Assembly (NCBI GenBank): GCA_024364735.1
Contig: JAGFNQ010002298.1
Coordinates: 337,082-401,081, forward strand
Direction: 5' to 3'
Length of the DNA: 64,000 nucleotides
From: Boesenbergia rotunda
Taxonomy: Eukaryota; Streptophyta; Magnoliopsida; Zingiberales; Zingiberaceae
A model generated the notes under the pieces. That model did no database searches. It was not told the DNA's origin and saw nothing but the letters and a program-made list of their open reading frames with translations. The translations under genes were made by a program, and so were the position numbers. Below are positions 21,328 through 32,158 of this stretch, piece after piece. The stretch's first letter is position 1. Each line of letters opens with the position of its first letter.

Positions 21328-22919
21328 ATGATGAAAGACAAGTTGGGGGATGATATCAACACTCCACCATCCTATGATCACGATGATTTTGGTTATTGGA
21401 AGACAAGGATGGAGACTTGGCTTGGAATGGATTGGGAGTATATGATGGTAATAGAAGAGCCCTTTGAAATTCCAAGAGACAAGCACAGAAAGAAGCTCCG
21501 ACCGAGATATTGGACTAAGGAGCAATAAGCACATTCTAGGGCAAATGAGAAGGTAATTAGTATATTAATTGATATTTTGCCTAAAAATGTGTTGAGTGAT
21601 GTAGGTAAATACGAAAATGCATATGAGCTATGGAACAAGATAAGAAAAGTCCATGAAAATCATACACAAGATAAATTAGTGGAAGAGCCCAAGGAGACAA
21701 GTCAAATGGTCCAAGAAGACAAAGAAGAAGAAGAATTGCTCATCTCATCAAGTGAAGTGGAAAAAGAAAGTGAGAGGTCGTCCACTTCATCAAGGGAAGA
21801 GGAAGAGGTCACCACCTCAAGGATTGAGGGGGAGGAGAGACCCACTTCCATACCGGAGCAAGAAGAAGCTCTAACCTTCACCAAAGCCAAATCAAAAAAG
21901 CACATCATATATTTTGGATGCAACAAGAAAGGGCACTACAAGGACAAGTGACCACTAGGTAAAAAGGATGTAATCCCTAAACCCAACTCAATTCATTTAA
22001 ATCTAATGTGGGTTGTAGGGAAAAGAAAGAAAAGAAGCACATTAGGTGCTATACTTGCGGGGAGCTAGGATATTATCACACTCAATGTCCAAGAAAAGGA
22101 GAGCTCAAGAAGATGGAGCACTTAAGAAAATGGGAAAAAGAAGAGAAGAAAAAGAGTTCACATCAAGGGGGAGCTACAAGGGTAAGGGAGGTAATCCCTA
22201 ACTTTACTTATGCTTCTAATGTTTCTATGGATGCTAGAAATAATGATTGCTTGCATATGCGTACGTTTGGTTTTAAGTATCATGATAGAAATAGAAATAT
22301 TATTGTGTGCCAAAATGTTAAAGATTCCATGTTTCATGATAAATCTAGGACTTTTAGACCTAAGGATCAAGGCATCAACCCTAAGAAAGGGAGACACATG
22401 CCTAAGAAAATGGATAGATCAAGGAATGATCAAAATAGGCATGGTGATACTAAGGTTAGAAATTTAGAAAAGAAAAATCAAGTTTTGAGGGCAAAACTTG
22501 ATAAATTAGAAAAGATCCTAGATAGACTCATTAGAGGATCCAAGGGATTGAGTGTAATACCAAAGGATGAACGCATTAGAAATGATAGACTGGGTCTACG
22601 ATATCACCCTAGAAGATCAAATGATAGTAAAAAGTCATATTCAAAGATGTCCTATGACTATGGTAAAGAAAAGGTCAAAAATGGTAAAGAAAAGTCATTT
22701 AAAGGAGAAAAAAAGAATTTGACCAAGAAAAAGGTATATAGAGTTAAGCGAGTCATAGTTGATGGTCAAGAAGCACCGGAAGAGCACCGGTGTGGTCTTG
22801 CATTTGTAAATGAGTTATCTAGGGAGGTAGCTAGGACTAAGAGCTCAAGGGGGAGCTCTAGAAGCCAAAATGAGATCCATGGTCAATGGATCTCAGGAGG
22901 GTTTCTCCTAGGGGATTAA
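21328..22919 (+). pseudogene. gag of element C with two zinc knuckles, lightly broken
   Basis: Capsid/nucleocapsid precursor. ATG 21,328; 'HDDFGYWKTRMETWLGMDWE' near the N-terminus is the Copia gag opening. A TAA stop follows at 21,527. The same frame continues (21,577-21,951) with 'VGKYENAYELWNKIRKVHEN', an acidic linker and knuckle 1 'FGCNKKGHYKDK' ending in a stop where Cys is expected. A 1-bp loss near 21,995 shifts the frame to 22,008-22,919: knuckle 2 'CYTCGELGYYHTQC' (His replaced by Tyr), a Lys/Arg-rich central part, a short coiled coil 'VRNLEKKNQVLRAKLDKLEK' and C-terminal 'HGQWISGGFLLGD'. It is longer than a typical Copia gag, as in Sirevirus-like families. Confidence 0.85.
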
Positions 22920-23719
22920 GTAGACTATGGAATGTGCCAAAGGGTTTAGAAGACTAAGGTGAGTCTTAATCATAGGGAATTGACACATTAAAAAAAATTT
23001 ATGGAGAAAAAGATGAAAATGGGATTATATTTGATAAAAATTAGGGTTTAATGTGTAAATGTCATATAACTCAGTGCTAGACATGAATTATGGTCAGGTA
23101 TGAGAAGATACATCAAGGAGAGGCCAAAATTAGGACTTTTAGATAAGTTTCAATGATACAATTTAGGAAAGATTGAATTTCATGTCAATCTTAGGATTCA
23201 GAGTAGTTTTATTTGAAAACATATTTTTCTCAAGAAGACATAGGCATCACAAATCTCTCCATGAAATTTTAGATTTTTTGGAGATCTGTAAAATTAATTA
23301 GACATTTCTGAAATTAGGCTGAAAAATTGAAATTCATGTACCAGTCGACTGGTTCAGAACCAGTCGACTGGTCCAGGTGAATTCGAAACTGGGAACCTTC
23401 TGTTCGTTTTACCAGTCGACTTCCCCTGGGGCAGTCGACTGATCTCATCTGGGAAACTTTCTGTTTGTTTTCTCAGTCGACTGCCTCAGGGGCAGTTGAT
23501 TGATCCACGGGTCTTAATAAGGAACAGACCGCACGGGGGTGGCCAAAACCTAGGGTTTTGCGTGCCACCCCCTGTGAACACCTCTTCTCCCCAACCTCCT
23601 ATCTTGTTCTAAGGCCCTCCCACGTCCTAGAAACACCCTCCTAGCCTTCTCCTACCTCGGATCTACAACTAGGATTAGTAAAGCTTCTCCCTTCAAATCG
23701 ATCTTCATCAAACTTCATC
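22920..23719 (+). promoter_or_regulatory. inter-ORF region of element C with palindromes and putative promoter of ORF2
   Basis: Non-coding. Exact CAGTCGACTG at 23,342, 23,361, 23,432 and 23,474, plus degenerate copies at 23,413 and about 23,492. 'gtcttaataagga' near 23,512 may serve as a TATA element. It is followed by 'cctagggttttgcgtgccac' and a C/T-rich leader up to ATG 23,720. Closely parallel to 18,640-18,998 of element D. Confidence 0.5.
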
Positions 23720-24999
23720 ATGAAGCGATTGGGAAAAAGGTAACACTTTGTACAGTTTAATTTTTCCCATTTAAATCATGATTTGGAGCTAATTTGGCCT
23801 ATTTTACTTGGTTTTTCTTGTTCTATCTTGTTGTGGGATGGTATGGGTACATGCATTTGTGTGTCACATGTTAGGTTGGCTTCTAAAAGGCAAAGGGGTG
23901 AGGGGTCATCACAACAAGGTCGGGTAGACCAGAATGCACCTCGGTTCCGATCCGAGGAGTGTCAGAAAAGATTCACCGAGAATGAGTTCGTATTGATGAA
24001 TTGTAGATACCTCAATAGGTCTTATTTTCACGAGAAACCCCCCCCCAAATTGCCGAAATGATCACTCATTTTGGGATAGAGCAGTTGGTGTATTGTCGGC
24101 ATGACATTAATCTAGACATGTGCAAGGAATTCTATGTGAACCTCACATGCATCGATCCTGATAATGACCTCTATGAATCCATGGTGGCAGGAGTTCCATC
24201 CCCTTCTCATCCACTATTTTAGGTATATTTTTGGGGTGTAGGGGGTCTAACAATGGGTGAATATTTTCCAAAAGTTGTTGAGCCCCTTTCTTTTCCTGAT
24301 GTCACTATTGATTAGATTCATATACATTATTTTGCATGACATCAATGCATTTCAGAGCGTATTTTTGACGCTAAGAACATGGGTCCATTTAGTCATGTCC
24401 TGTATAAAATTGTCTTAGAATGCATATTGCCCATTGTTACCAAGGGGCGGTCGAGGATTCGACTATGACACTTGGTAATGATGTACACCTTAGAGAGGAG
24501 GTTAGACATCGACATTACTCTGTATGTCCTTACATCTATTGTTCATTTTTCTCATAGTGTGAATGGGAAGATCTACATGTCTTTCTGCCAAGTCTTGACC
24601 GAGTTCTTCGAGTCTAGGGGTATAGTCACGACTAGCGGTCAGATACGTCACCTGTCCAAGGACTATGATCAAATCGGCACACGTCAAGTGTCCTTGGCAG
24701 GGATCGAGTGCAGGCAGGGGGAGATAGTTTGGAGGCAGCATCCTGAGTCCTCCAGTTCTGATAAGGAGCCTACTGGTGGAGTTACACGAGAGGAGTTCTC
24801 CCAGCTCCGGTCTGAGATTCACGGCCTTCGGGAGGACTTCCACGGCTTTCAACAGACACAGACTACTATTCAGGAGGATGTTCATGGCCTCACACAGTTC
24901 TGTCAGGGGTTCCAGCGACAGCAGGATGACATGTATGATATGATACGACAGCTGCACCTCACATATCAGGCCCCTCCTCCTCCAGATGATGACATATAG
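23720..24999 (+). pseudogene. ORF2 of element C: intron-containing 'putative plant transposon protein' gene
   Basis: Exon 1 23,720-23,739 (encodes MKRLGK plus two bases), intron 23,740-23,874 (GT...TTAG), exon 2 from 23,875; the frame is kept across the junction ('..RLASKRQRGEG'). Exon 2 reads 'APRFRSEECQKRFTENEF', 'MNCRYLNRSYFHEK', then after frameshifts 'LPIVTKGRSRIRL', 'LVMMYTLERRLDIDI' and 'GQIRHLSKDYDQIGTRQ', and a C-terminal part with repeated 'EIHGLREDFHGFQQTQ'-type heptads, ending 'PPPPDDDI' at 24,999. The region 24,062-24,471 holds several stops. Similar to a domain annotated in plants as 'putative plant transposon protein' (PF20167-like); I do not know its function. It occupies the place of pol. 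Confidence 0.72.
23740..23874 (+). other. putative intron within ORF2 of element C
   Basis: 135 bp with donor AAG|GTAAC, T-rich interior and acceptor TTAG|GTTGG. Removal joins an ATG-initiated 20-nt exon in frame to the ORF. Element D has the matching donor (19,019) and a degraded acceptor region. Confidence 0.6.
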
Positions 25000-26140
25000 T
25001 AGATTTGACTTGATTTGATGACTTGAGTGTTGAGAGTGTGTTGCTTAGATGTTATCTTTATCTCTCAGACACTTTTTTATTTTGGAATTGTAATATTTTG
25101 TTACTTCGGGGCTTTAGCCCTTGTGCCACCTTCATGTTTATTTTCAAGTCATGTATGATAGATTTGCTTATGCTTTCATGTTACTTTACGAGATTTTATG
25201 TCATGGCTTGATATTGCTTATATGGTTTGAAGCTTATACATTGCTATTGAATGATAGGATATGACTTTAAATTAAAATCCTTGTTTATGCTTTTATATTC
25301 CTTGTATACAACTTTACTTCATGATTTAATGTTGATTGTATGAAATGAGGCTTTGTTGATATCATGGAATTCAAGGATGGTTGATAAGTGTATATGTATC
25401 TAGGGTTAAGAGATAAAATGGGGGAGGTTGTTCATAAGAAAAAGGGGAGAATTAAGGGCAGTTATATGTGTGAAATGTTAATTGATGGGGGTGGCAAACA
25501 CATGGAATTATGTATAGGTTTGAAAGTTGATACAAGATGATCATTTTTTAGGAAATTAGAGTTTGTACCAAAAATCAAGCACATTTGATATTTTTCATAG
25601 AACCATATTTTTCTAGGGTAGAGTATATCCTAACAAATGTGCTTGCAAATTTTTAGATTTTTGCGAATTTTCTAGAATTTTCTAAAAGTTTCTGAAATTG
25701 GGCTAGAATTTCAGAAGTTAACTGTATCAGTCGACTGCTCAGGGGGCAATCGACTGATGTCTCTGTGTGTTGAGAATAACAGAGGGCAGTCGACTGGTAA
25801 TTTTGTATGTTGATTTCTGAGGGGTTTTTCAGAAATAAAGTGAGTTCCTTTTGGCACTAGGGGTAGGATTGCTTGGGACAATCGTTTTGATGGTGTCAAA
25901 GGGGGAGAACTTGGGGTGTTAAGTTAGGTTTAACTTGACAAAGGAAAACTTGTGGAGTTAAGTGTTAAGTTGGGTATAACTTAATTTGGTATTGTAATGA
26001 GAATTGAAAATTGGGAAAGGGCATAGGTTAAGGGGGAGGTTGTCTCTTGTTTGCTATGCATTAATTTTCAATTGCTACTGTTATTGTTGTTTTTATTTAC
26101 CTAACTTAAACATATTGTCACACATCAAAAAGGGGGAGAT
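25000..26140 (+). other. 3' non-coding region and polypurine tract of element C
   Basis: T-rich sequence with no coding similarity. A small palindrome group lies at 25,727-25,797 ('cagtcgactg' exact at about 25,728 and 25,787). The purine run 'aaaagggggagat' at 26,127-26,140 abuts LTR2. Confidence 0.75.
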
Positions 26141-27086
26141 TGATGGGACAATCGACCCAAGTATGATCTGGAGGATCATGGTTTTGATGTGTGTGGTCAA
26201 TATGATTAAGTTAGGGTTTGTTGTTGGACTAATATGTGTATGTGAGTGTGCATGTTTGCAGGTACACATAGACTTGGTTGATGTCTTCAGGTGAAGGGTG
26301 GCATGGAGGCAAGCTGGAGGCTTGTGTGTGCACCTGAGGGACCATGGATAGCAGGGACGATGAGCCGAGGGATGCGGACTTCGATGCGTATGTGAAGGAT
26401 GGCATGGAGGCAAGCTGGAGGCTTGTGTGCGCATATGACGGACGAGGGTCAAAGACGAAGAGGGCATGAAGGCAACAGTCGAGGCTGCTGATGAAGAATT
26501 GACCAGGTCGTGAGGGTCCGAGTGTGAGTGTTTGTACTCGGGAACTAAGCCGGGAGGGTTCGAGTGCGGAGGGAAATGTACTCGGGAAGGGTAACCCTAA
26601 GCTTAGGGGTCGACTGGTAATGGCTGGTGATTCGAATGTTGGCTGTAACGGTCGAATCTGAGTGAGACCAATCGACTGCCCCAGGGGTAGTCAACTAGTA
26701 GCGGCCATTTAGTACTCGAGCTCTATTTAAAGGAGCTCGTTTAACGCTTTTCTTTCTTGGTGAAACTTGCTTTGATAGAGTGAATTAGTAGCCTATTGTG
26801 CTCAGGTAGTGTCCAAAGATTGTGGTGTGGTTTCTCCACCCACAAGGAGCTACGCAATCTAGCCGAAGGTGCTCCGGGGAATCATCCACCGACGGATTAG
26901 GGATCGCCCACCTTACGGGCAGTCGTGGAGTAGGAGTTTTTATCTCCGAACCACGTACATCAGTGTGTTTCTTTCTTGTTTCAGTTTAGTTTTATTTTGT
27001 ATATTCCGCTTGCGCACTAACGGTTGTAGGAAGAAATCGAAAGTTGTTATCCACTCCCCCCCTCTAACTCTGACAACGATCTAACA
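26141..27086 (+). repeat. 3' LTR of element C
   Basis: 946 bp, 'tgatgggacaatcgaccc' to 'caacgatctaaca'. It aligns with LTR1 throughout, with an extra segment near 26,605-26,665 holding 'gtcgactggtaatggctgg'. TSD TGTTT follows. Confidence 0.93.
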
Positions 27087-27478
27087 TGTTTTTCTATTAT
27101 CTTTCAAACACTATATTTCATATTGTAATACTTGAGAATTTGTGTAGTACTTATTTATGGTTCCGTGTGAACCTTTAATTCACTTCTTAGTATTGCTTAT
27201 ATGGAGTGTTATTACTTTAATTGTGGGTTATGCGTACATGATATATGATGAATTCCAAAATACTTTCTGTCTAGAGATTATGGTATAAAGGGGGAGCTTT
27301 CATCAATTTTTTTCCTCTAATGTTAATATGAGAAAAAGGGAGAGGATTGAAAACATTTCTGTGTTTTAAGAAGTATGAGATAGACTTGGAAAATGTTTTA
27401 ATTGCTATGTCTGTAATTTTCAATTGTTATTATTGTACCTAACTTAAACATATTGACACACATTAAAAAGACGGAGAT
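27087..27478 (+). other. 3' interior of element D with its polypurine tract
   Basis: Continues element D after the insertion of C. Non-coding T-rich sequence ending in the purine run 'aaaaagacggagat' before LTR2. Confidence 0.8.
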
Positions 27479-28463
27479 TATTGGTGAAATCGACCCAAGT
27501 GTGATCAGGTAAGATCATGGATTTTGATGTGTGTGTCAATATGATTAAGTTAGGGTTTCATGTTGATCTAATATGTGTATTGAGTGTGCAGGTTTGCAGA
27601 TACACATAGACTTAGTTGGATGCCTTCGGGTCCGGTGAAGGATAGCTTGGGGAGATGAGTCGTGGGCTTGCATGCATCCGAGGGACCGTGGACAAAGTAG
27701 GGACGATGAGTCGAGGGAAGCGAACTTCAAGGCATACGCGAAGAATGGCATGGGGAGACGAGCCGTGGGCTTGCATGCATCCGAGGGACGAGAGCCAAAG
27801 TCGAAGAAGGCTTGAAGGCAACAGGTCGAGGCTGCTGGATGAAGAGTCAGCTGAGTCGTGAGGTTCGAGTGCTGAGAGAATTATACTCGGGAAGGAAAAT
27901 CCTAGGTTTAGGGAGCTGGCAGTCAACTGATGCTTGGATCGGTCGACTGATGTAGAGCACAGAAAGATTAGTCGACTGATCCTTGCATCAGTCGACTGGT
28001 GTCGACTAGAATTCGAATCGTTGGGTTGTGACATTCGAATCACGAGGATCAGTCGACTGGTGTTAGCACCAGTTGACTGGTAACGGTCAGAACAATATCG
28101 AGCACTATTTAAGAAAGCTCGTTTTTGGCTGAGTTTCCTTGGCGAAACTAGCTTGGGAAAGCTTGTTAGTTGCCTACCAGTGCTCAGAAGGTGTCAAGGG
28201 TTTGTGGCGAGATTTCTCCACTCACAAGGAGCGACAAGATCTAGCTGGAGGTCTTCCGGGGAGTCATCCACCGACGGATCGGGATCGTCTACCTTACGAA
28301 CAGCCGTGGAATAGGAGTATCATCTCTGAACCATGTGAAGATTTGGTGTTAGCATCGTTTTAGTTTATTGTTTTAGTTTTCTGCTTGAGCTTGCTAACAC
28401 GTGTAGGAAGAAAATCAAAAAGTAATTATTCACCCCCTCTAGCTAACCGTAAAGGTCCCAACA
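27479..28463 (+). repeat. 3' LTR of element D
   Basis: 985 bp. The terminal TG reads TA; the end 'aaggtcccaaca' is intact. Holds several CAGTCGACTG or one-off variants (about 27,922-28,076) upstream of 'cactatttaagaaagc'. It supplies the uninterrupted reference for the insertion and deletion seen in LTR1. Confidence 0.92.
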
Positions 28464-29072
28464 ATACCTCCCTCATCACGTAGTCGGCCTCCTCCGGCCC
28501 GACACATTTGAGGAGAGGTCATGCAATGGCCCTCCTATACAGTTGATTGCCGACCAGGGTGAATCTGGCTGCTCGACGACGGAATAGCTAGCTTATTGGT
28601 CCATGTTTGGGACGGTCCCACTGCGTAGGAACCTCACATATGGCTCCCTCCAATCGGTTATGGTGTCATCCCCTGCATCCTCTCCAATCTGCGCTACTGT
28701 CCCCTCTATGGTACTAGGTTCATTTAGCCGCCAGGTGGAGATAAAGCTAGCCAGTTTGGCTAGCTCATCAGCCCGAACATTGTCAGCCTTGGAGATCTTC
28801 TGCAAGATAACCTCCGTGAAGGAGACCTTCAGCTGTTCGTAAAGAGCTACATATTTTTGTAGGCTCTCACACCTGACTCCAAAGTCGCCCTTTATCTACT
28901 GCGCCACAAGCTGAGAGTCTGAATATACAGTAACCCGACTAGCCCCCATGTGCTTAGCTACTTGCAGGCCCGCCAGGATCACCTCGTACTCAGCTTCATT
29001 GTTGGTAGCTTTGAAGTGGAGCCGGATGGACAAAAGTAATGTGTCTCCCCGAGGGGAAACCATTAACACTCC
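28464..29072 (-). pseudogene. Gypsy/Tat RNase H (C-terminal part) and linker to integrase
   Basis: RNase H removes the RNA strand during reverse transcription. Minus-strand reading gives 'ATNNEAEYEVILAGLQVAK' (catalytic Glu region) and 'VTVYSDSQLVAQ' (catalytic Asp region), then 'NVRADELAKLAS' and the linker to the integrase zinc domain up to the element D insertion site. This is the plant-type (archaeal-like) second RNase H typical of Tat elements. The N-terminal half lies beyond the solo LTR, at 30,390 and upward. Confidence 0.88.
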
Positions 29073-30389
29073 TGTTGGTGCCGGAAGCACCATATCGAAC
29101 CTTGTTTTGATATTGGCAAAGGATTCAAAGTTAAGTATTATTTGTAATCTAATAAAGTTACTCAAGTGTGCAGGAAGTCCTAGTTAATCTAGGCAAGAAG
29201 TCCTAGCCGTAGGCTGGGCAACTAAGTCCTGACGTAAGGTTGGGCACTAAGTCCTGGCCGAGGGCTGGGCACCGAAGACCTAGTTCAAGGAATTGGGCAC
29301 TAAGACCTGACCGAGGGTTGGGCTCCGAAGACCTGGTTCGAGGAATTGGGCACTAAGTCCTGGTCACGGACTGGGCACAAAGACCTGGTGAGTAAAGCTG
29401 GGCAAAAGTCCAACCGGAGGAGCCGATTGGCAAAAAGGTAAATTCTCCTGAGAGGAGTAGGTGAGGACGCGTTCCCCGTCAAGGGAACATTAGGCGTCGG
29501 TTCTACCTAGGGTCCCATTTGGGAGACCCGAAGTCATAACCAAGATAGCTAAGGCTGTAAATAATGACTAACAATCTTGCTTAGTTTGTTTTGGAACTAA
29601 CCTTGGTTGCAGAGACCGAAGGATTGTGTTTCTGTAGCTCAGAACGCCCCAAAGGAATGGGGTAGGTCACTGGGCTAGGTGCCCGAGAGGACCCGGGCAC
29701 CCAAGGTAAAGGGCCAAAACATCAAGGAAGCAAGACTGCTTCGAACCACACTGGGCTAGGCGGTCGGGAGGTCCTGGGCGCCCAAGGTCAAAGCCAAAGT
29801 AGCCATCGAAGCAAATCTGCCACGAAGCAACCTAGGCGCCCGAGAGGTACCGAGTCGAAGGGGATAAGCACTGACCGAGCCCGCGGATGAAGATTCTCGC
29901 AGGATGAGGCACATGTCAGGCGCCCCCAACGGATCAGGCGCCCCCATGGGTGCTATAAAAGGGGGTTCACCCCCAAGGCTTCGACATCAATTCGTCCCAA
30001 CGCTCCAAACACTTTCGCTCACGCGCTGCGCTCTGGCAAAGTTCCAGTTCGAGATTTAAGCGCCGATGACGACCCTCTGCTCCGGAATTCGATCCATCTT
30101 GGGCGTCGGTAAAGTTTCAGTTTACGAAAGTGTTGTGATTTAGTTTCTCAAATTCTATATCTGTACGATCAATCTGTAAAAATCTTTTCGAATATAGAAT
30201 TGCCCAAAGTAAACGGTCAAGGACCGTGGGCCTTGGAGTAGGAGCCGACCGCTACTCCGAACCAAGTAAAAAATCGACTTGTGTTCTTGTGTATTGTATT
30301 TCTTTCCGCTGCGTATATTCTTTAACTGTCCGAAAAATTTTGATAACGATATTCACCCCCCCCCCTCTATCGTTTTCTTCGATCCAACA
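29073..30389 (+). mobile_element. solo LTR of the element E family inside RNase H
   Basis: 1,317 bp, TG...CA, TSD ACTCC at 29,068-29,072 and 30,390-30,394. Sequence order matches the LTRs of element E: 'ggcaaaggattcaaagttaag', repeated 'aagtcctgg..gggctgggca', GGCGCC-type motifs, 'gtgctataaaagggggttca' (TATA near 29,954) and 'cgttttcttcgatccaaca'. No internal domain, so it is a product of LTR-LTR recombination. Confidence 0.93.
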
Positions 30390-30740
30390 ACTCCAACCCC
30401 GCTGTTGGCTGTTGGAGGACCCATCCACATAGATCTTCCACATCCCTTCAGCCTCGGCCTCCGGGACGATCTCCAGCATGAAGTTTGAGAGAGCTTGTGC
30501 CTTGATAGCGATGCGAGGCTCTGTATTCACTTAACTCCGTCGTCCATTTGATCAACCGGCCCGAAGCTTCGGGGTTAGTGAGGACTCGTGCAAGCGGGCT
30601 GTTGGTGAGGACCACGATCGGGTGTGCTAAGAAAAATACCCTTAACCTTCGGGCCATTAAGACCAGGGCATAAGCCAGTTTCTCCATCGTGGTGTATCAT
30701 GTTTCGGCATCTTTTAGGATATTCTGAAGAAATATATGGG
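30390..30740 (-). pseudogene. Gypsy/Tat RNase H, N-terminal part
   Basis: Reads 'EKLAYALVLMARRLRVFF' and 'NPEASGRLIKWTTELSEY' (end of the RT-linked RNase H), then 'MWKIYVDGSSNSQQRGW', the first catalytic Asp of the second RNase H, directly before the ACTCC target site. Frames are disrupted near 30,530. Confidence 0.85.
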
Positions 30741-32042
30741 ATATTGCACCCTGTCTTATTTTCGAACGAGCGCCGAGCCTACCGCTTGCACTGCAGCCGA
30801 CAAGTAGATAAACAAGGTCTCCCCTTCCACCGGTTTGTAGAGGACGGGAAGGGCGGCGAGATATGTCTTCAAATCTGCAAAGGCTTTCTCACACTGTTCA
30901 TCCCACTCGAACTTGGCTGCTTTTCTCAGAATCTTGAAGAATGGCAGGGTCTTATCTGCGGATTTGGAGATGAATCTGGACAACGCCGTGATTCTTTCAT
31001 TTAGCCGATGTACCTCCTTGAAGTTGCGAGGGGGCGGCATATCCAGAATAGCTTTTACTTTTTCCAAATTGGCCTCGATCCCCCTCTCTGTAACCATGTA
31101 ACCCAGGAACCGGCCGCTCTTTACCCCGAACAAACACTTAGTGGGGTTCAATTTCAGCCTATTGGACCTTAGGGTGGCGAATGTTTCTTCCAAGTTGACT
31201 ATCATGTCGCCTCCCTTGTCAGTCTTGACTAGGATATCGTCCATGTATACCTCGATGTTTCTCCCGATCTGGTGCCTGAAGACTTTGTCCATCATCCGCT
31301 GGTACGTGATGCCAGCGTTGTGCAAACCGAAAGGTATGACATTATAACAATACATGTCGTCGGCCGTCACAAAATTGACTTTCTCTTAGTCCTCGGGAGC
31401 AAGCGGGACTTGATGGTAGCCTTGGTAAGCATCCAACATTGAGATAAAACTCACAACCGGCTGTAGAGTCCACTAACCAGTCTATTTGAGGCAAGGGATA
31501 ACAATCTTTGGGGCAGACTTTATTCAAGTCAAAAAAGTCGATGCAGACCCGCCATTTACCTCCGGCTTAGGGACGAGGACTACATTAGCCAACCAAGCCG
31601 GCAATTGAACTTCTCTGATATGTCCGGCTTTCAACAGCTTCTGAACTTCGTCTCTGATAGCCTTATCTTATTCGGGTGCAAAGTGTCTCCGCCTCTGCTT
31701 CACAGGTCGGGCTCCCGGGGTAACATGCAGATGATGCATGGCTAATGTCGGGGGAACCCCTTTGATTTTTTCGGTGGCCCAGGCGAAGACATCTTTGTGG
31801 CTCCGCAGACAATCTACGAGACAGCTACTTAATTCTGGGGCAAGGTCGATGGCGATCCGCGTAACTCCCCCTCCTTGTTGAGGGTGAATATGCACTTCCT
31901 TGCTCTCGACCTCCCTCCATTCTTCCTTGGGTCCTTCATCTTCTCGCGAGTCGGCGAGATCCACCTGCAAGGCTTCGCAGAATTTCGGTAAGGCTCTGTA
32001 AAAGGGATCTACAGAGACCATGGGGACCTCCCCTTGATCCAA
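30741..32042 (-). pseudogene. Gypsy/Tat reverse transcriptase
   Basis: Reverse transcriptase copying element RNA. Minus-strand order: leader 'HKDVFAWATEKIKGVPP' and 'PGARPVKQRRRHFAPE' (32,042-31,668); then a damaged thumb/palm part with stops (31,660-31,370), including 'WLANVVLVPKP'-like sequence; then a long intact stretch 31,370-30,756 with 'VIPFGLHNAGITYQRMMDKV', active site 'YMDDILVK' (about 31,233-31,247), 'NPTKCLFGVKSGRFLGYMV' and 'RNFKEVHRLNERITALSRF'. The two catalytic Asp are kept. Protease, expected upstream, is deleted. Confidence 0.93.
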
Positions 32043-32158
32043 AGCCCCTCAGCAAACAAGTTCCTCTTTTGTCAGATCATGGATTGTCCCTCCGGCCCTA
32101 CCATCGGTGCTCCTTCTGGTGCTTCACTGGTTTCCCACATACGGTGCCAAACTTATTT
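32043..32158 (-). other. PBS region and leader of the Gypsy/Tat element, at the gag-PR deletion
   Basis: Just inside the LTR the minus strand reads 'TTTGGCACCGTATGTGGGAA' (about 32,147-32,128), the landmark after the 5' LTR in Tat elements (commonly TTGGCGCCGTCTGTGGGAA). A short leader then runs straight into the RT N-terminal ORF at 32,042, so gag and protease are missing. Confidence 0.75.

Larger units (their letters stand above)
20368..27086 (+). mobile_element. element C: Copia-type non-autonomous LTR element with intron-containing ORF2
   Basis: 6,719 bp, TSD TGTTT at 20,363-20,367 and 27,087-27,091. LTRs 20,368-21,258 and 26,141-27,086; PBS 21,261-21,272; gag 21,328-22,919; promoter-like module; ORF2 with intron 23,720-24,999; polypurine tract 26,127-26,140 touching LTR2. 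It is a sister of element D, into which it is inserted, sharing LTR motifs, gag and ORF2. No protease, integrase, RT or RNase H is present. Its gag decay is lighter than in D, agreeing with a younger age. Confidence 0.93.
13090..28463 (+). mobile_element. element D: Copia-type non-autonomous LTR element with a captured ORF, itself carrying two insertions
   Basis: LTRs 13,090-16,465 and 27,479-28,463; PBS at 16,468; gag; second ORF; polypurine tract at about 27,464-27,478; TSD ATACC at 13,085-13,089 and 28,464-28,468. It interrupts the Gypsy integrase precisely: 'VMREVY' on one side and 'EGIYGSH' on the other. LTR1 has a 2,536-bp insert and an internal deletion of about 140 bp relative to LTR2 (around 16,310). 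Element C is inserted between the second ORF and the polypurine tract. Its own length without insertions is about 6.1 kb. It has no pol. Confidence 0.9.

Noticed and set aside
20368..27086. Reading C and D as autonomous elements with divergent pol in ORF2
   Set aside because: No D-D-E, YxDD, DTG or RNase H motif can be found in any frame between gag and the 3' LTR.
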